In this document: positions 7,982 through 17,116 of the stretch, in pieces
Position numbering within the stretch: position 1 is the stretch's first letter
Layout: each line of letters begins with the position of its first letter
NCBI RefSeq assembly: GCF_025813715.1
Contig: NZ_CP107532.1
Location: 5,671,274-5,735,273, forward strand
Reading direction: 5' to 3'
DNA: 64,000 nt
From: Methylobacterium sp. FF17
GTDB taxonomy: Bacteria > Pseudomonadota > Alphaproteobacteria > Rhizobiales > Beijerinckiaceae
Notes under the pieces: generated by a model
Database searches by the model: none
Told to the model about the DNA's origin: nothing
The model's input: only the letters and a program-made list of their open reading frames with translations
Position numbers and translations under genes: made by a program

Positions 7982-9385
7982 ATGCGTGATCGCATGGCCG
8001 CCACAGGCCCGTTGCGGCGGACGGCCTCCTGGCTTGCCGCCCTGCCCCGCCCCCGCCGCCTCTGGCGCATTCTCTCCCGGGCGGTGGGCGACGTGCTGCC
8101 CAAGGGCCTCTATGCCCGCTCGCTGATCATCATCATCGCGCCGGTGGTGCTGCTCCAGTCGGTGATCGCCTACACCTTCATGGAGCGCCACTGGCAACTC
8201 GTGACGCGCCGACTCTCGGCCGCCGTCACCGCCGACGTCGCCGCGCTGATCGACGTCTACGAGAGCTACCCGCAGGACAAGGATTCCGAGACCCTCAGCC
8301 GGATCGCCGGCGAGCGGCTCAACCTCGACGTCGACATCCTCAAGGCGGCCAAGCTCCCGCCCGCTGGACCGCGCCCGTTCTTCTCCATCCTCGACGAGGC
8401 GCTCTCGGACGAGATCCGGCGTCAGATCCGCCGGCCCTACTGGATCGACACGGTCGGACGTTCCAGTCTCATCGAGATCCGGGTTTCGATCCCCGACGGG
8501 GTGATGCGCGTCACCGCCCGGCGCAGCATGGCGTATGCCTCGAACTCGCACATCTTCCTGCTCTGGATGAGCGGGTCGTCCCTGGTTCTGCTCGGCGTGG
8601 CGATCCTGTTCCTGCGCAACCAGATCAAGCCGATCCTGCGGCTCGCGGCGGTGGCCGAGAGCTTCGGCAAGGGCCGCGAGATCGAGTTCCGGCCGCGCGG
8701 CGCCCGCGAGGTTCGCCAGGCCGGCCACGCCTTCATCGAGATGAAGCGGCGCATCGAGCGGGCGATGGAGCAGCGCACGACGATGCTCAACGGGGTCAGC
8801 CACGACCTGCGCACCATCATCACCCGGTTCAAGCTCTCGCTGGCGCTGGTCGAGCAGACGCCCGAGGTGGAGGACCTGCAGCGCGACGTCGATGAGATGA
8901 GCCGGATGCTCGAAGCCTACCTCGCCTTCGCGCGGGGTGATTCCGGCGAGGCGGCGGTGCCCACCGACATGCGGATCCTGCTGGAGGACCTGCGCACCGA
9001 CGTGGAGCGCCTCGGCGCCCATGTCGTGGCCGTGGAGATGGAGGACCACCCGCACGTGACGCTGCGACCGGACGCGATCCGGCGCTGCCTCTTCAACCTC
9101 GCCGCCAATGCCGCCCGCTACGGCGAGACCGTGGCCATCACCGGGCGGCGCGAGGCCCGCGCCTTCCTGGTCTCCATCGACGACGACGGGCCGGGCATCC
9201 CGCAGGACCAGCGCGAGGAGGTATTCAAGCCCTTCGTGCGCCTCGACGACGCGCGCCAGGACGCCGGCGGCTCCGGACTCGGCCTCTCCATCGCCCGCGA
9301 CATCGCCCGCGCCCATGGCGGCGACGTCAACCTGCACGACAGCCCCCTCGGGGGCCTGCGCGCCACGGTGCGGATCCCGGCCTGA
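7982..9385 (+). CDS. EnvZ-like sensor histidine kinase
   Basis: 467 residues. Two membrane helices (about 47-66 and 190-212) flank a ~120-residue periplasmic sensor. A HAMP segment leads to the H-box GVSHDLRTIITRFKLSLAL with phospho-acceptor His274, then N-box NAARYGE, G1 DDDGPGIP and G2 GGSGLGLSIARDIARAHGG. Layout and the H-box resemble EnvZ. ATG at 7982 chosen because the upstream ATG at 7978 is out of frame. It would phosphorylate the regulator encoded immediately upstream; the signal is unknown. Confidence 0.93.
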   Translation: MRDRMAATGPLRRTASWLAALPRPRRLWRILSRAVGDVLPKGLYARSLIIIIAPVVLLQSVIAYTFMERHWQLVTRRLSAAVTADVAALIDVYESYPQDKDSETLSRIAGERLNLDVDILKAAKLPPAGPRPFFSILDEALSDEIRRQIRRPYWIDTVGRSSLIEIRVSIPDGVMRVTARRSMAYASNSHIFLLWMSGSSLVLLGVAILFLRNQIKPILRLAAVAESFGKGREIEFRPRGAREVRQAGHAFIEMKRRIERAMEQRTTMLNGVSHDLRTIITRFKLSLALVEQTPEVEDLQRDVDEMSRMLEAYLAFARGDSGEAAVPTDMRILLEDLRTDVERLGAHVVAVEMEDHPHVTLRPDAIRRCLFNLAANAARYGETVAITGRREARAFLVSIDDDGPGIPQDQREEVFKPFVRLDDARQDAGGSGLGLSIARDIARAHGGDVNLHDSPLGGLRATVRIPA

Positions 9386-9513
9386 ATCGGGCTCTTCGAC
9401 CGCAGGACAGCGTGAGCGCACACGCTTGGCGCGGTCCGCCCCCCGATGCTATGAGGGGCACAGTGAACGCCACACGGTCCGGTGAACCGGGTTCCGATAA
9501 GAGGTCCGCCCCC

Positions 9514-9708
9514 ATGAACAACCCGCTGATCCCGCTCCTGGCCCTCCTGCTTCTGCCGATCGGTGCCATTGGGCTGGTGCTCTACACAGACGCGGGGATC
9601 GAGCCGGCGCTGTTCTACGCCACCGTGAAGACCTTCGTGGTGCTGTTCGTCGTCGCCGGCGGCCTCTGCTTCGCCGCGAGCCGCCTCGCCGCCCGTACCG
9701 AGGGCTGA
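9514..9708 (+). CDS. small two-helix membrane protein
   Basis: 64 residues starting MNNPLIPLLALLLLPIGA, with AGAGG about ten bases before the ATG. Two hydrophobic helices (about 4-23 and 36-56) joined by a short loop with an acidic/Tyr patch, then a basic C-terminus. It is not recognised. It follows the MarR/kinase operon by 128 bp and precedes a strong bidirectional terminator, so it has its own transcript or is the last cistron. Composition and start context support a real gene. Confidence 0.55.
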   Translation: MNNPLIPLLALLLLPIGAIGLVLYTDAGIEPALFYATVKTFVVLFVVAGGLCFAASRLAARTEG

Positions 9709-9726
9709 TCCCTCCCCCATCGTGAC

Positions 9727-9770
9727 GAAACGAAAAGGCCCGGACCGTGAGGTCCGGGCCTTTTCGTTTC
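9727..9770. terminator. bidirectional intrinsic terminator
   Basis: Perfect 20-bp stem (9727-9746 with 9751-9770), loop GTGA. It has a T-rich arm on both strands (TTTTCGTTTC), so it can end the small membrane protein gene on the plus strand and the RND pump operon on the minus strand. Confidence 0.92.
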
Positions 9771-9785
9771 GGTTCGACCCCCGGC

Positions 9786-12700
9786 CTATTCCGCCGCGAT
9801 GCGGGGCGGGAACGGCTTCGGGTCGTTGGCCGTGGGCGCCTGCGGCAGGGCGAACGCACCCTCGGTCGGCTCGTCCACCGCACCGATGAAGCGGCCGAAG
9901 ACACGCGTGAACAGGCGCGAGAGGTCGTCCACCAGGATGAAGATCGCCGGGACGAAGATCAGCGACAGTCCGGTCGAGACGATGAGGCCCCCGATCACCG
10001 CCACCGCCATGGGGGCGCGGAACTCGCCGCCGATCCCGAGGGCCATGGCGGAGGGCACCATGCCGGCGGCCATCGCGATGGTGGTCATCACGATGGGCCG
10101 GGCGCGCTTGCGGCCCGCATCCACGATGGCGGTGGCCCGGTCGACGCCGCGGGCCATCTCCTCGACGGCGAAGTCCACCAGCATGATGGCGTTCTTCGTC
10201 ACCACGCCCATCAGCATCAGGATTCCGATCACGACGGGCATCGAGATCGGCATCTGGAAGATCAGGAGGCCGAGGATCGCGCCGCCGATGGAGAGCGGCA
10301 GCGAGAACAGGATGGTCAGCGGCTGCAGGAAGTTGCCGAAGAGCAGAACGAGGACGCCGAACACCATCATCAGGCCGGCGCCCATGGCCAGCGCGAAGCC
10401 CTCGAAGACCTCGCCCATCACCTCCGCGTCGCCGGTCTGGCGGATGGTCACGCCGGACGGAAGATCCTTGGCGGTGGGAAGGTCGAGGATCGCCGCGATG
10501 AGCGAGCCCAGCGCATCCGAGCCCTCCATGTCGGCCTCCAGCGCCACCCGGATCGCGCGGTCGTAGCGGTCGATGGCGGTGGGCCCGCGCCCGAGGCTGA
10601 GGTCCGCCACGGTGGAGAGCGGCACGGCGCCCCCGCCCTTGACCGGAACCTTGAGGGTCTCGATCTGCGAGAGGTCGCCGCGCAGGCGCTCGGGCAGTTG
10701 CACCCGGATCGGCACCTGACGGTCGATGGTGTTGAACTTGGCCAGATTCGCGCCGATGTCGCCGATGGTGCCCACCCGCACGGTCTCGGCGATGAGGTCG
10801 GTGGAGACGCCGAGATCGGCCGCGACCCCGGCCTTCGGGCGGATGCGGATCTCGGTGCGGTCGAGGGGGGCGGTGGAGAGCACGTTGGCGAGGTGGGGGA
10901 TGCCCGCCGCCTCGCGCTGGAGCCGGGCCGCCGTGTCGGCCACCACCGCCTTGTCGGGCCCTGAGACGATCAGGGTGACGTCGCGCTGGCCCCCCTCGCG
11001 CAGGGCCCAGAACCGGATGTCGGGCTCCGCGTGCAGGATCCCCCGCACGGCGACGTCGATCTGCTTCTGGCTGCGGTGGCGGGTGTTCTTCGGCGTCAGG
11101 TTGATGGTGAAGGTGGCGAGCCGCACCTCCTTCTTTCCGGGCAACTGGCGCCCGCCATCCACGAAGACGCTGCGCACCTCCGGCAGGCTCCGGATGCGCT
11201 CCACGAGGCTGTCGGTGACCTGCGTGGTGTCCGCGAGCCGGGCGCCGGGGGGCAGTTCGACCACGAAGATCGTGCGGGCCGCGTCCTCCGCCGGCAGAAA
11301 GCCCGCCGGGAGCAGTCCGGTGGAGAGGATGGATCCGGCAAAGCACGCGAGCCCCAGCACCAGCGTAATGAACTTGTGGCGCACCGACCACGCCACCACG
11401 CGGGTATAGGCCCGCATCACCGCGCCCTCGCGGGTGTGGTCGGGGCCGTGGTCGCGCAGGAAGTAGGCCGCGAGCAGCGGCGTGATCAGACGCGCCACCA
11501 GCAGCGACATGAACACGGCCGCCGCGATGGTGAGGCCGAACTGCTTGAAGTACTGCCCGGCGATGCCGCTCATGAAGGAGACGGGGGCGAAGATCGCGAT
11601 GATCGTCGCCGTGATGGCGATGACCGCGAGCCCGATCTCGTCGGCCGCCTCCAGGGCGGCGCGGTAGGGGGATTTCCCCATGCGCATGTGCCGGACGATG
11701 TTCTCGATCTCGACGATGGCATCGTCCACGAGGATGCCGGTCACGAGCGTGATGGCCAGCAGGCTGACGGCGTTGAGCGAGAAGCCGAGGCTGCTCATGA
11801 CCCAGAAGGTCGGCAGCACCGAGAGCGGCAGGGCGATCGAGGCGATCAGCGTCGCGCGCCAGTCGCGCAGGAACAGGAACACCACGATCACGGCGAGCGC
11901 CGCGCCTTCGACCAGGCTCAGCATCGCCGAATGGTAGTTGCCCACCGTGTTGGTGACGGAGGTATCGATCACGTCGAAGCGCACACCCGGATGCCGCTCG
12001 GCGAGCTCGGCGATGCGCTTGGCGACCCCCACCGCCACTTCGGCGTCGCTGGCGCCGGTCGAGCGCGAGATCGCGAAGGCGACCACGGGCTCGCCGTTGA
12101 AGCGCGCGAAGGTGCGCGGCTCCTCCGCGCCGTCGACCAGGGTGGCGAGTTCGTCGAGGCGGACCTTGCGGCCGCCCGGCACGATGATCGAGGTCTCGGC
12201 CAGGGACTCCAGGCTCGCCGCACCGGCGAGCGTGCGGATCGACTGCTCCTGGCCGCCGAGTTCGCCGCGCCCACCCGCCATGTCGGCGGCGGTCAGGCGC
12301 AACTGGCGGTTCACGTCGGCCGCCGTGATGCCGAGCGCCAGCAGGCGATCGGGCTTCAGCGTGACGCGCACCTCCCGGGCGACGCCGCCGAGGCGCTCGA
12401 CCCCGCCCACGCCCTTCACGCTCTGGACCTGCCGCGCGATGACGTCGTCGATGAGCCAGGACAGGTCCTCCGGCGTCATCGCGGGCGCCGAGGCGCCGTA
12501 GATCATGATGGGCAGCCCCGCGATCTCGACGCGGTTGATGATCGGCTCCTCGATGGTGCGCGGCAGGTTCACCCGGACCTTCGAGATGGCGTCCTTGACG
12601 TCGTTGACCGCCCGGTCGCTGTTCACCTCCAGGCGGAACTCGATGGTGGTGCTGGAGACGCCTTCCGAGATCGTCGAGATGACGTGCTTGACGCCCTTCA

Positions 12701-12926
12701 CCCCCGCCACCGCGTCCTCGACCACCTTGGTGACCTGGGTCTGCAGCTCGGAGGGCGCCGCCCCCGATTGCAGCACCTGCACGGAGACGATGGGGATGTC
12801 GATGTTGGGAAAGCGCGTGATCGGCAGGGCCCGGAAGCTGACGAGTCCGAGGACCATCAGCACCAGGAAGAGCACGAGGGAGGGGATCGGCTTGCGGATC
12901 GCCCAGGCGGAGATGTTCAGGCGCAT
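9786..12926 (-). CDS. RND efflux transporter permease subunit
   Basis: 1046 residues, full length for AcrB/MexB-type HAE1 permeases. Starts MRLNISAWAIRKPIPSLVLF and shows the two-fold repeat of a first helix, a large periplasmic domain and a helix bundle. In the first bundle DDAIVEIENIVRHMRMGK carries the proton-relay Asp pair of helix 4. The second half has GVVTKNAIMLVDF and ends in a Pro-rich cytoplasmic tail. It pumps drugs, solvents or metabolites with proton import, using the adaptor encoded 12 bp upstream and an outer-membrane factor not in this window. Substrate unknown. Confidence 0.95.
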   Translation of the reverse strand: MRLNISAWAIRKPIPSLVLFLVLMVLGLVSFRALPITRFPNIDIPIVSVQVLQSGAAPSELQTQVTKVVEDAVAGVKGVKHVISTISEGVSSTTIEFRLEVNSDRAVNDVKDAISKVRVNLPRTIEEPIINRVEIAGLPIMIYGASAPAMTPEDLSWLIDDVIARQVQSVKGVGGVERLGGVAREVRVTLKPDRLLALGITAADVNRQLRLTAADMAGGRGELGGQEQSIRTLAGAASLESLAETSIIVPGGRKVRLDELATLVDGAEEPRTFARFNGEPVVAFAISRSTGASDAEVAVGVAKRIAELAERHPGVRFDVIDTSVTNTVGNYHSAMLSLVEGAALAVIVVFLFLRDWRATLIASIALPLSVLPTFWVMSSLGFSLNAVSLLAITLVTGILVDDAIVEIENIVRHMRMGKSPYRAALEAADEIGLAVIAITATIIAIFAPVSFMSGIAGQYFKQFGLTIAAAVFMSLLVARLITPLLAAYFLRDHGPDHTREGAVMRAYTRVVAWSVRHKFITLVLGLACFAGSILSTGLLPAGFLPAEDAARTIFVVELPPGARLADTTQVTDSLVERIRSLPEVRSVFVDGGRQLPGKKEVRLATFTINLTPKNTRHRSQKQIDVAVRGILHAEPDIRFWALREGGQRDVTLIVSGPDKAVVADTAARLQREAAGIPHLANVLSTAPLDRTEIRIRPKAGVAADLGVSTDLIAETVRVGTIGDIGANLAKFNTIDRQVPIRVQLPERLRGDLSQIETLKVPVKGGGAVPLSTVADLSLGRGPTAIDRYDRAIRVALEADMEGSDALGSLIAAILDLPTAKDLPSGVTIRQTGDAEVMGEVFEGFALAMGAGLMMVFGVLVLLFGNFLQPLTILFSLPLSIGGAILGLLIFQMPISMPVVIGILMLMGVVTKNAIMLVDFAVEEMARGVDRATAIVDAGRKRARPIVMTTIAMAAGMVPSAMALGIGGEFRAPMAVAVIGGLIVSTGLSLIFVPAIFILVDDLSRLFTRVFGRFIGAVDEPTEGAFALPQAPTANDPKPFPPRIAAE

Positions 12927-12938
12927 GGCTCGGTCCGA

Positions 12939-14144
12939 TCAGCGCGCGGCATCGGCGGCCCTGCCCGGCGGGACGACCGCGCGGACGCGGTCCCCGTCGC
13001 GCAGGAAGCTGCTGGCGCGGGCGACCACGGTCTCCCCCGCCGCCAGACCCGAGCGGATTTCCATGAGCCCGTCGGTGGAGAGGCCCGGAACCACGCTGCG
13101 CGCCTCGACGCGCGCGTCGGCCACGACGAACACGCTCGCACCCCCATCCGCCGCGTAGAGCACGGCCGAGAGCGGGACCGCCACGCTGGTCCGCCGCGCG
13201 ACCTCGACCTTGCCGCGCGCGAAGGCGCCGATCCTCAGGGTCGGATCGGGATCGAGGCTGATCCGGACCCGTCCGAGCCGGGTGGTGCGGTCGATCTCGG
13301 GATCGATCCGGCGCACCCGCCCCTTGAGGATGCGGCCCGCCTCGCCCTCGAGGCGTACGGGATCGCCCACATGGAGGCGCGGCATCCAGACTTCCGGCAC
13401 CTCGCCCTCCAGTTCGATCTCGCCGCGCGCGATCATGCGGAACATCGGCTCGCCCGTGGCGCTGGCGGTGGCGCCGACCCGGGCGGTGCGGCGGGTCACG
13501 ATCCCGGCCTCCGGGGCGCGGATCTCGGTGCGAGCCCGCCGCAGGGCGATCTCGGCCCCTTGCGCCCGCGCGGTGGCGAGGTCCGCCTCGGCGAGTTGCA
13601 GCCCGCCCCGCGCGGCGGCGAGGCGCCCCTCGCTGCCCTGCGCGGTGGAGACGCGCTGCTCCAGGGTCGCCGCCGTGGCGTTGCCCGTGCGCAGGAGGCT
13701 GCGGGCCCGCTCCAGCGAGAGGTTCGCTTCCACCTGGGCGGCTTCCGCCTGCACGATCTGGCTGCGGGCCTGGAGGATGGCGGCCTGCGCCTTGGCGATG
13801 CCGGCGGCGTTGGCCGCCTCCTGCGTGACGATCATCTCCAGGGAGAGGCGGGCCAGGGGCTGGCCGCGCGCCACCTCGGCGCCCTCCTCCACCAGGAGCT
13901 CGGTGATCCGGGTGCCCTCGATTTCGGGGGCGACGAGGATCTCGTCGCGGGGCACCAGGGTTCCGGTGACGACCGCCTGCTCCACCATCTCGCGCCGCGC
14001 CGCCGCCGCGACCGTGACGGCGGGGGCGATCGCCATCGGGTCCGGGATGACCGGGCTCTCGGCCGCCCGGGCCGCCGGGGGGAGCGCGGCCAGGATCGCG
14101 CCGAGGAGCGCGAGGCCGGCACGGAGCGAAGGGGGGCGGGACAT
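12939..14144 (-). CDS. RND efflux periplasmic adaptor (membrane fusion protein)
   Basis: 401 residues from the ATG at 14144 with a signal peptide (MSRPPSLRAGLALLGAILAA, cleavage near ARA-AE). Lipoyl halves flank a coiled-coil hairpin (ANAAGIAKAQAAILQARSQI onward, residues about 110-190), followed by beta-barrel and membrane-proximal domains ending at KPS-like VVPGLSTDGLMEIRSGL. This is the HlyD/MexA-type adaptor that couples the RND permease to an outer-membrane channel. First gene of the two-gene efflux operon. No lipobox is visible, so a soluble periplasmic form is likely. Confidence 0.93.
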   Translation of the reverse strand: MSRPPSLRAGLALLGAILAALPPAARAAESPVIPDPMAIAPAVTVAAAARREMVEQAVVTGTLVPRDEILVAPEIEGTRITELLVEEGAEVARGQPLARLSLEMIVTQEAANAAGIAKAQAAILQARSQIVQAEAAQVEANLSLERARSLLRTGNATAATLEQRVSTAQGSEGRLAAARGGLQLAEADLATARAQGAEIALRRARTEIRAPEAGIVTRRTARVGATASATGEPMFRMIARGEIELEGEVPEVWMPRLHVGDPVRLEGEAGRILKGRVRRIDPEIDRTTRLGRVRISLDPDPTLRIGAFARGKVEVARRTSVAVPLSAVLYAADGGASVFVVADARVEARSVVPGLSTDGLMEIRSGLAAGETVVARASSFLRDGDRVRAVVPPGRAADAAR

Positions 14145-14240
14145 CGGGCTTCGCGTCTCCGGAACGGGAGCCGGATGCCTGCGGGGCGAGGCCGGCGTTT
14201 TCAAGGCGTCTGATCCAATCATGCGATCCGGCCGCTCAGG

Positions 14241-14286
14241 TACCGGCAAGTCTTCCATCGACCAGTCTCCTACCGGCAAGTCTTCC
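14241..14286. repeat. 16-bp direct repeat upstream of the efflux operon
   Basis: TACCGGCAAGTCTTCC occurs at 14241-14256 and again at 14271-14286, thirty bases apart start to start (about three helical turns). It sits 97-142 bp upstream of the adaptor start, in the likely promoter region, so it may be a pair of regulator sites. No local regulator gene is adjacent. Confidence 0.55.
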
Positions 14287-14424
14287 GCCCTCAGAAGTCC
14301 GCCGGGTCGAGACGTTCGGCGTGTCGAGAGGACGGGTCCGGTCTTGCTCCACCAGGCGGGAACCCCCGCAAACCCTGTACGTTGACAATCCAGCAGACGA
14401 GACCCGAGCCGAGGTTCACGAACC

Positions 14425-14598
14425 ATGAGCATCTTCGAGATTCGCCAGAAGACCAACGGTGCCGTCCTCTGGACCGGCAGTGCATCGGACGAGACGTCGG
14501 CCCTGGACGCGATGGCGCGCGCCGCCGGCTACGTCGACTTCGCCTCGCTTCCGGCCGACATCCGCGAGACCTGCCCGGTCGCCCGCTCCATCGACTGA
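14425..14598 (+). CDS. small conserved-looking hypothetical protein (57 aa)
   Basis: Starts MSIFEIRQKTNGAVLWTGSA and ends TCPVARSID, 57 residues, followed at once by an intrinsic terminator. Composition (acidic, one Trp, one Cys, no low complexity) and its isolated, terminator-bounded setting argue for a real gene. No membrane or signal segment. Similar short proteins are common in Methylobacterium without known role; I do not recognise a domain. Runs divergent from the efflux operon and convergent with the GDP-fucose synthase gene. Confidence 0.6.
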   Translation: MSIFEIRQKTNGAVLWTGSASDETSALDAMARAAGYVDFASLPADIRETCPVARSID

Positions 14599-14636
14599 CG
14601 ATCCGCCTTAACTGTCGAAGTCGCTTCAAGGCTTTG

Positions 14637-14679
14637 AAAACCCCCTCGCTTCCCAACCGGAGGCGGGGGGTTTTTCGTT
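14637..14679. terminator. intrinsic terminator
   Basis: Inverted repeat built on CCCCCTCGC and GCGGGGGG with an interrupted stem, followed on the plus strand by TTTTTCGTTT. An A-run on its left side suggests it also serves the minus-strand gene ending at 14689. Confidence 0.8.
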
Positions 14680-14688
14680 TGGGCCGGT

Positions 14689-15636
14689 TCAGGCCTCGGG
14701 ATGGTTCTCGGTGAACCAGGCATAAGCGCCCGCGATCCCGTCGCGCAGGCCGATCCGGGCCTGCCAGCCGAGATCGTTCAGGCGGCTCGTGTCGAGGAGC
14801 TTGCGCGGCGTTCCGTCGGGCTTCGTGGCGTCGAAGGTGAGATCCCCCGACCAGCCCAGGACCTCGGCGATGGTCTCGGCGAGCGCGCGGATGCTGACCT
14901 CCTGGCCCGAGCCGACATTGACCGGGCCGCCGTCCGAATAGGTCTTCATCAGGAAGACGCAGGCATCGGCCAGATCGTCCACGTGCAGGAATTCCCGCAG
15001 GGGCGTTCCGCTGCCCCACAGGGTGATGCTGCCGGTCCCGTCGCGCCGGGCCTCGTGAACCTTGCGCAGCAGGGCCGGCAGGACGTGGCTGCCCTGGCGG
15101 TCGTAATTGTCGCCCGGCCCGTAGAGATTGGTCGGCATGGCGGAGATGAAGTCCGCCCCGTGCTGGCGTCGATAGGCCTGGCACAGCTTCACGCCCGCGA
15201 TCTTGGCGATGGCATACCACTCGTTGGTCGGTTCGAGGGGGCCGGTCAGCAGGGCGCTTTCCGCCAGGGGCTGGGGAGCGAGGCGCGGATAGATGCAGGA
15301 CGACCCGAGGAACAGCAGCTTCTCCACGCCGACCGCGTGGGCGCTCTGGATCAGGTTCGCCTCGATCATGAGGTTGTCGTAGAGGAAGTCGGCCGGGTAG
15401 CTGTCGTTGGCGGCGATGCCCCCGACCTTGGCGGCGGCGACGAACACCGCCTGCGGACGCTCCGCCGCCATCCAGCCCTCGACCTCCGCCTGGCGGCGCA
15501 GGTCCACCGTGGCGCGCGAGGGCGTGAGCACCGTACAATCCTCGGCGGCGAGCCGGCGGACCAGGGCCGAACCCACCATGCCGCGATGGCCCGCCACGAG
15601 GACGCGCTTGCCAGATAAGTCGTAACCGCCGGTCAT
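14689..15636 (-). CDS. fcl: GDP-L-fucose synthase
   Basis: 315 residues, typical for GDP-4-keto-6-deoxymannose epimerase/reductase. NADP-binding [11 protein letters not shown] near residue 16; catalytic Ser in GSSCIYP (about 112), Tyr141 and Lys145 in WYAIAKIAG; substrate loop [10 protein letters not shown]; and [10 protein letters not shown]. It turns GDP-4-keto-6-deoxy-D-mannose into GDP-L-fucose for surface polysaccharide. The ATG at 15636 gives the family N-terminus; longer readings add unrelated residues. The preceding enzyme (gmd) is not adjacent, so this copy is separated from its pathway partner in the visible DNA. Confidence 0.93.
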   Translation of the reverse strand: MTGGYDLSGKRVLVAGHRGMVGSALVRRLAAEDCTVLTPSRATVDLRRQAEVEGWMAAERPQAVFVAAAKVGGIAANDSYPADFLYDNLMIEANLIQSAHAVGVEKLLFLGSSCIYPRLAPQPLAESALLTGPLEPTNEWYAIAKIAGVKLCQAYRRQHGADFISAMPTNLYGPGDNYDRQGSHVLPALLRKVHEARRDGTGSITLWGSGTPLREFLHVDDLADACVFLMKTYSDGGPVNVGSGQEVSIRALAETIAEVLGWSGDLTFDATKPDGTPRKLLDTSRLNDLGWQARIGLRDGIAGAYAWFTENHPEA

Positions 15637-15882
15637 CCCCGAGCCTCTCCATCCCCGCGCCGCGCGGCCTCGCCCGGCCCGAAGGCGCCGGCACAGGGCC
15701 CGGCCTCCGTTCGCGCGCCAGGGAACCGGAATCCGCGCGTCCTGTACAGATCCGGACCGGCGCCCGGCCGACGTGCGTCCGGGATGAGCGCGGGAATCAC
15801 CGCACAGGATGAATCTCGGGTCAGCGAACCGCGCGTTCCCCCTTGCGGAGGGCCACGGCATCACGATGCGCCGGCCCGCGGG

Positions 15883-16668
15883 TCAGGCGGCGATCTGCGT
15901 CCCGAGGGAGAGGTAGCCGGGGTCGAATTCGCCCAGCGACTGGAGGCCCGGCAGGTCGCGGATCATCAGGCTGCGCGAGCGCAGTTCGATCAGGCCCTGG
16001 CGCTTGAGTTCCTGCAGCGTGCGGTTGACGTGGACGGTGGACAGGCCGGTGGTATCGGCCAGATCCAGCTGCGAGACGGGAAGGTCGTAGCTGTCGCCGT
16101 GCGCCAGTCCGACGGCGCGAAACCGCATCAGCAACTCGCAGAACAGGTGGGCGATGCGTTCGATGGCCGAGCGGGAGCCGACATTCACCAGCCACTCGCG
16201 CAGGGTGGCGTCGTCCACCAGGGTGGCTCGGCGCATGGCCCGGACGATGTTTCCCGGATTCGCGGTCAGCCGATCGATGGTCTCGACGTCGAGGCGCACC
16301 ACGCGGCAGGTCGAGAGGGTCGAGAGCCCTTGATCCATCCGCGGCCGCAGGGCGAGGTCGAGGTCGCAGAAGTCGCCCGGGATCATGTAGGCGGTAATCT
16401 GGCGAGCACCCGAGGGCCGGAGCTTGAAGCGGCAGGCCATGCCGTCGAGGATGACGAACAGGCCGTTCGGGACGTCTCCTTCCCGGATCAGGTCGGTCCG
16501 GGCCGGCACGACGAAGGCACCGTCGCAGAGCTGGGCCAACCAGGCCCGGTCCTCCGCCCCGAGGGTTCCGAAGCCTTCGAGCTTGCGCGTCAGGGGGTCG
16601 GACGCGACCTGCATCTCGCGGCGCATGAGGGGATGGGGCGCGTGACCCGGGCGACGGTTCATCGGCAT
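15883..16668 (-). CDS. Crp/Fnr family transcriptional regulator
   Basis: 261 residues. Cyclic-nucleotide-binding-like beta roll (about 25-145, with YMIPGDFCDLDLAL in place of the cAMP-binding phosphate cassette, so cAMP binding is doubtful), dimer helix, then a winged helix with recognition region TTGLSTVHVNRTLQELKRQG. No N-terminal Fnr-type cysteine cluster. This subtype is numerous in Methylobacterium and often acts in stress or oxygen response. Divergent from the other Crp/Fnr gene at 17117, from which it is separated by a palindrome-rich 448-bp region. Confidence 0.9.
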   Translation of the reverse strand: MPMNRRPGHAPHPLMRREMQVASDPLTRKLEGFGTLGAEDRAWLAQLCDGAFVVPARTDLIREGDVPNGLFVILDGMACRFKLRPSGARQITAYMIPGDFCDLDLALRPRMDQGLSTLSTCRVVRLDVETIDRLTANPGNIVRAMRRATLVDDATLREWLVNVGSRSAIERIAHLFCELLMRFRAVGLAHGDSYDLPVSQLDLADTTGLSTVHVNRTLQELKRQGLIELRSRSLMIRDLPGLQSLGEFDPGYLSLGTQIAA

Positions 16669-17116
16669 CGGGATTCACACGGCCGGCAGGGTGCCCGGGG
16701 ATGGCCGTCGTCGACGCCCTGTTCCGCCCTGCCACTCATGGTAACTCGGCCTCTCCCCAGGGTGCCGACCACAACGCGCGGAGCCGGGAAGTCTCTCGAT
16801 GCATGAGACGGACTGGCGGAGACGGTCTCGGCCCCGCGGGCCGATGAAACCTTGAACGTCTGCCGAACAGCCTGCCGTAATTGTCCAGAAACTCCGTCCA
16901 CCAGTGCATCTATAAATCCGAACGGATCGCGTTGAACACCGTCCGTCAACTCTTGGTGTTGTGCCCGACATTGCAGGAATGTCGGATACCCGACATATCC
17001 TCCCTCGGGGTTGCTTTTGTCCCATATCGTACCGATAGTAACGCGGTCAATTGCATATATTCCTTTATCCGGGCTGATTAGAGACTATTTGTGCTCCCGC
17101 CCGCAGGGGCCGGGTC
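16669..17116. promoter_or_regulatory. shared regulatory region between two divergent Crp/Fnr genes
   Basis: 448 bp with no supported gene. The right half is markedly more AT-rich than its surroundings and holds stacked palindromes: CCGACATT (16965-16972) with AATGTCGG (16978-16985), and TGTCGG (16980-16985) with CCGACA (16990-16995). It also holds GTGTTGTGCCCGACA (16956-16970) and CGACATATC (16991-16999), both of which recur upstream of pqqA. AT-rich TTGCATATATTCC near 17051 could be part of the promoter of the 17117 gene. Confidence 0.6.
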
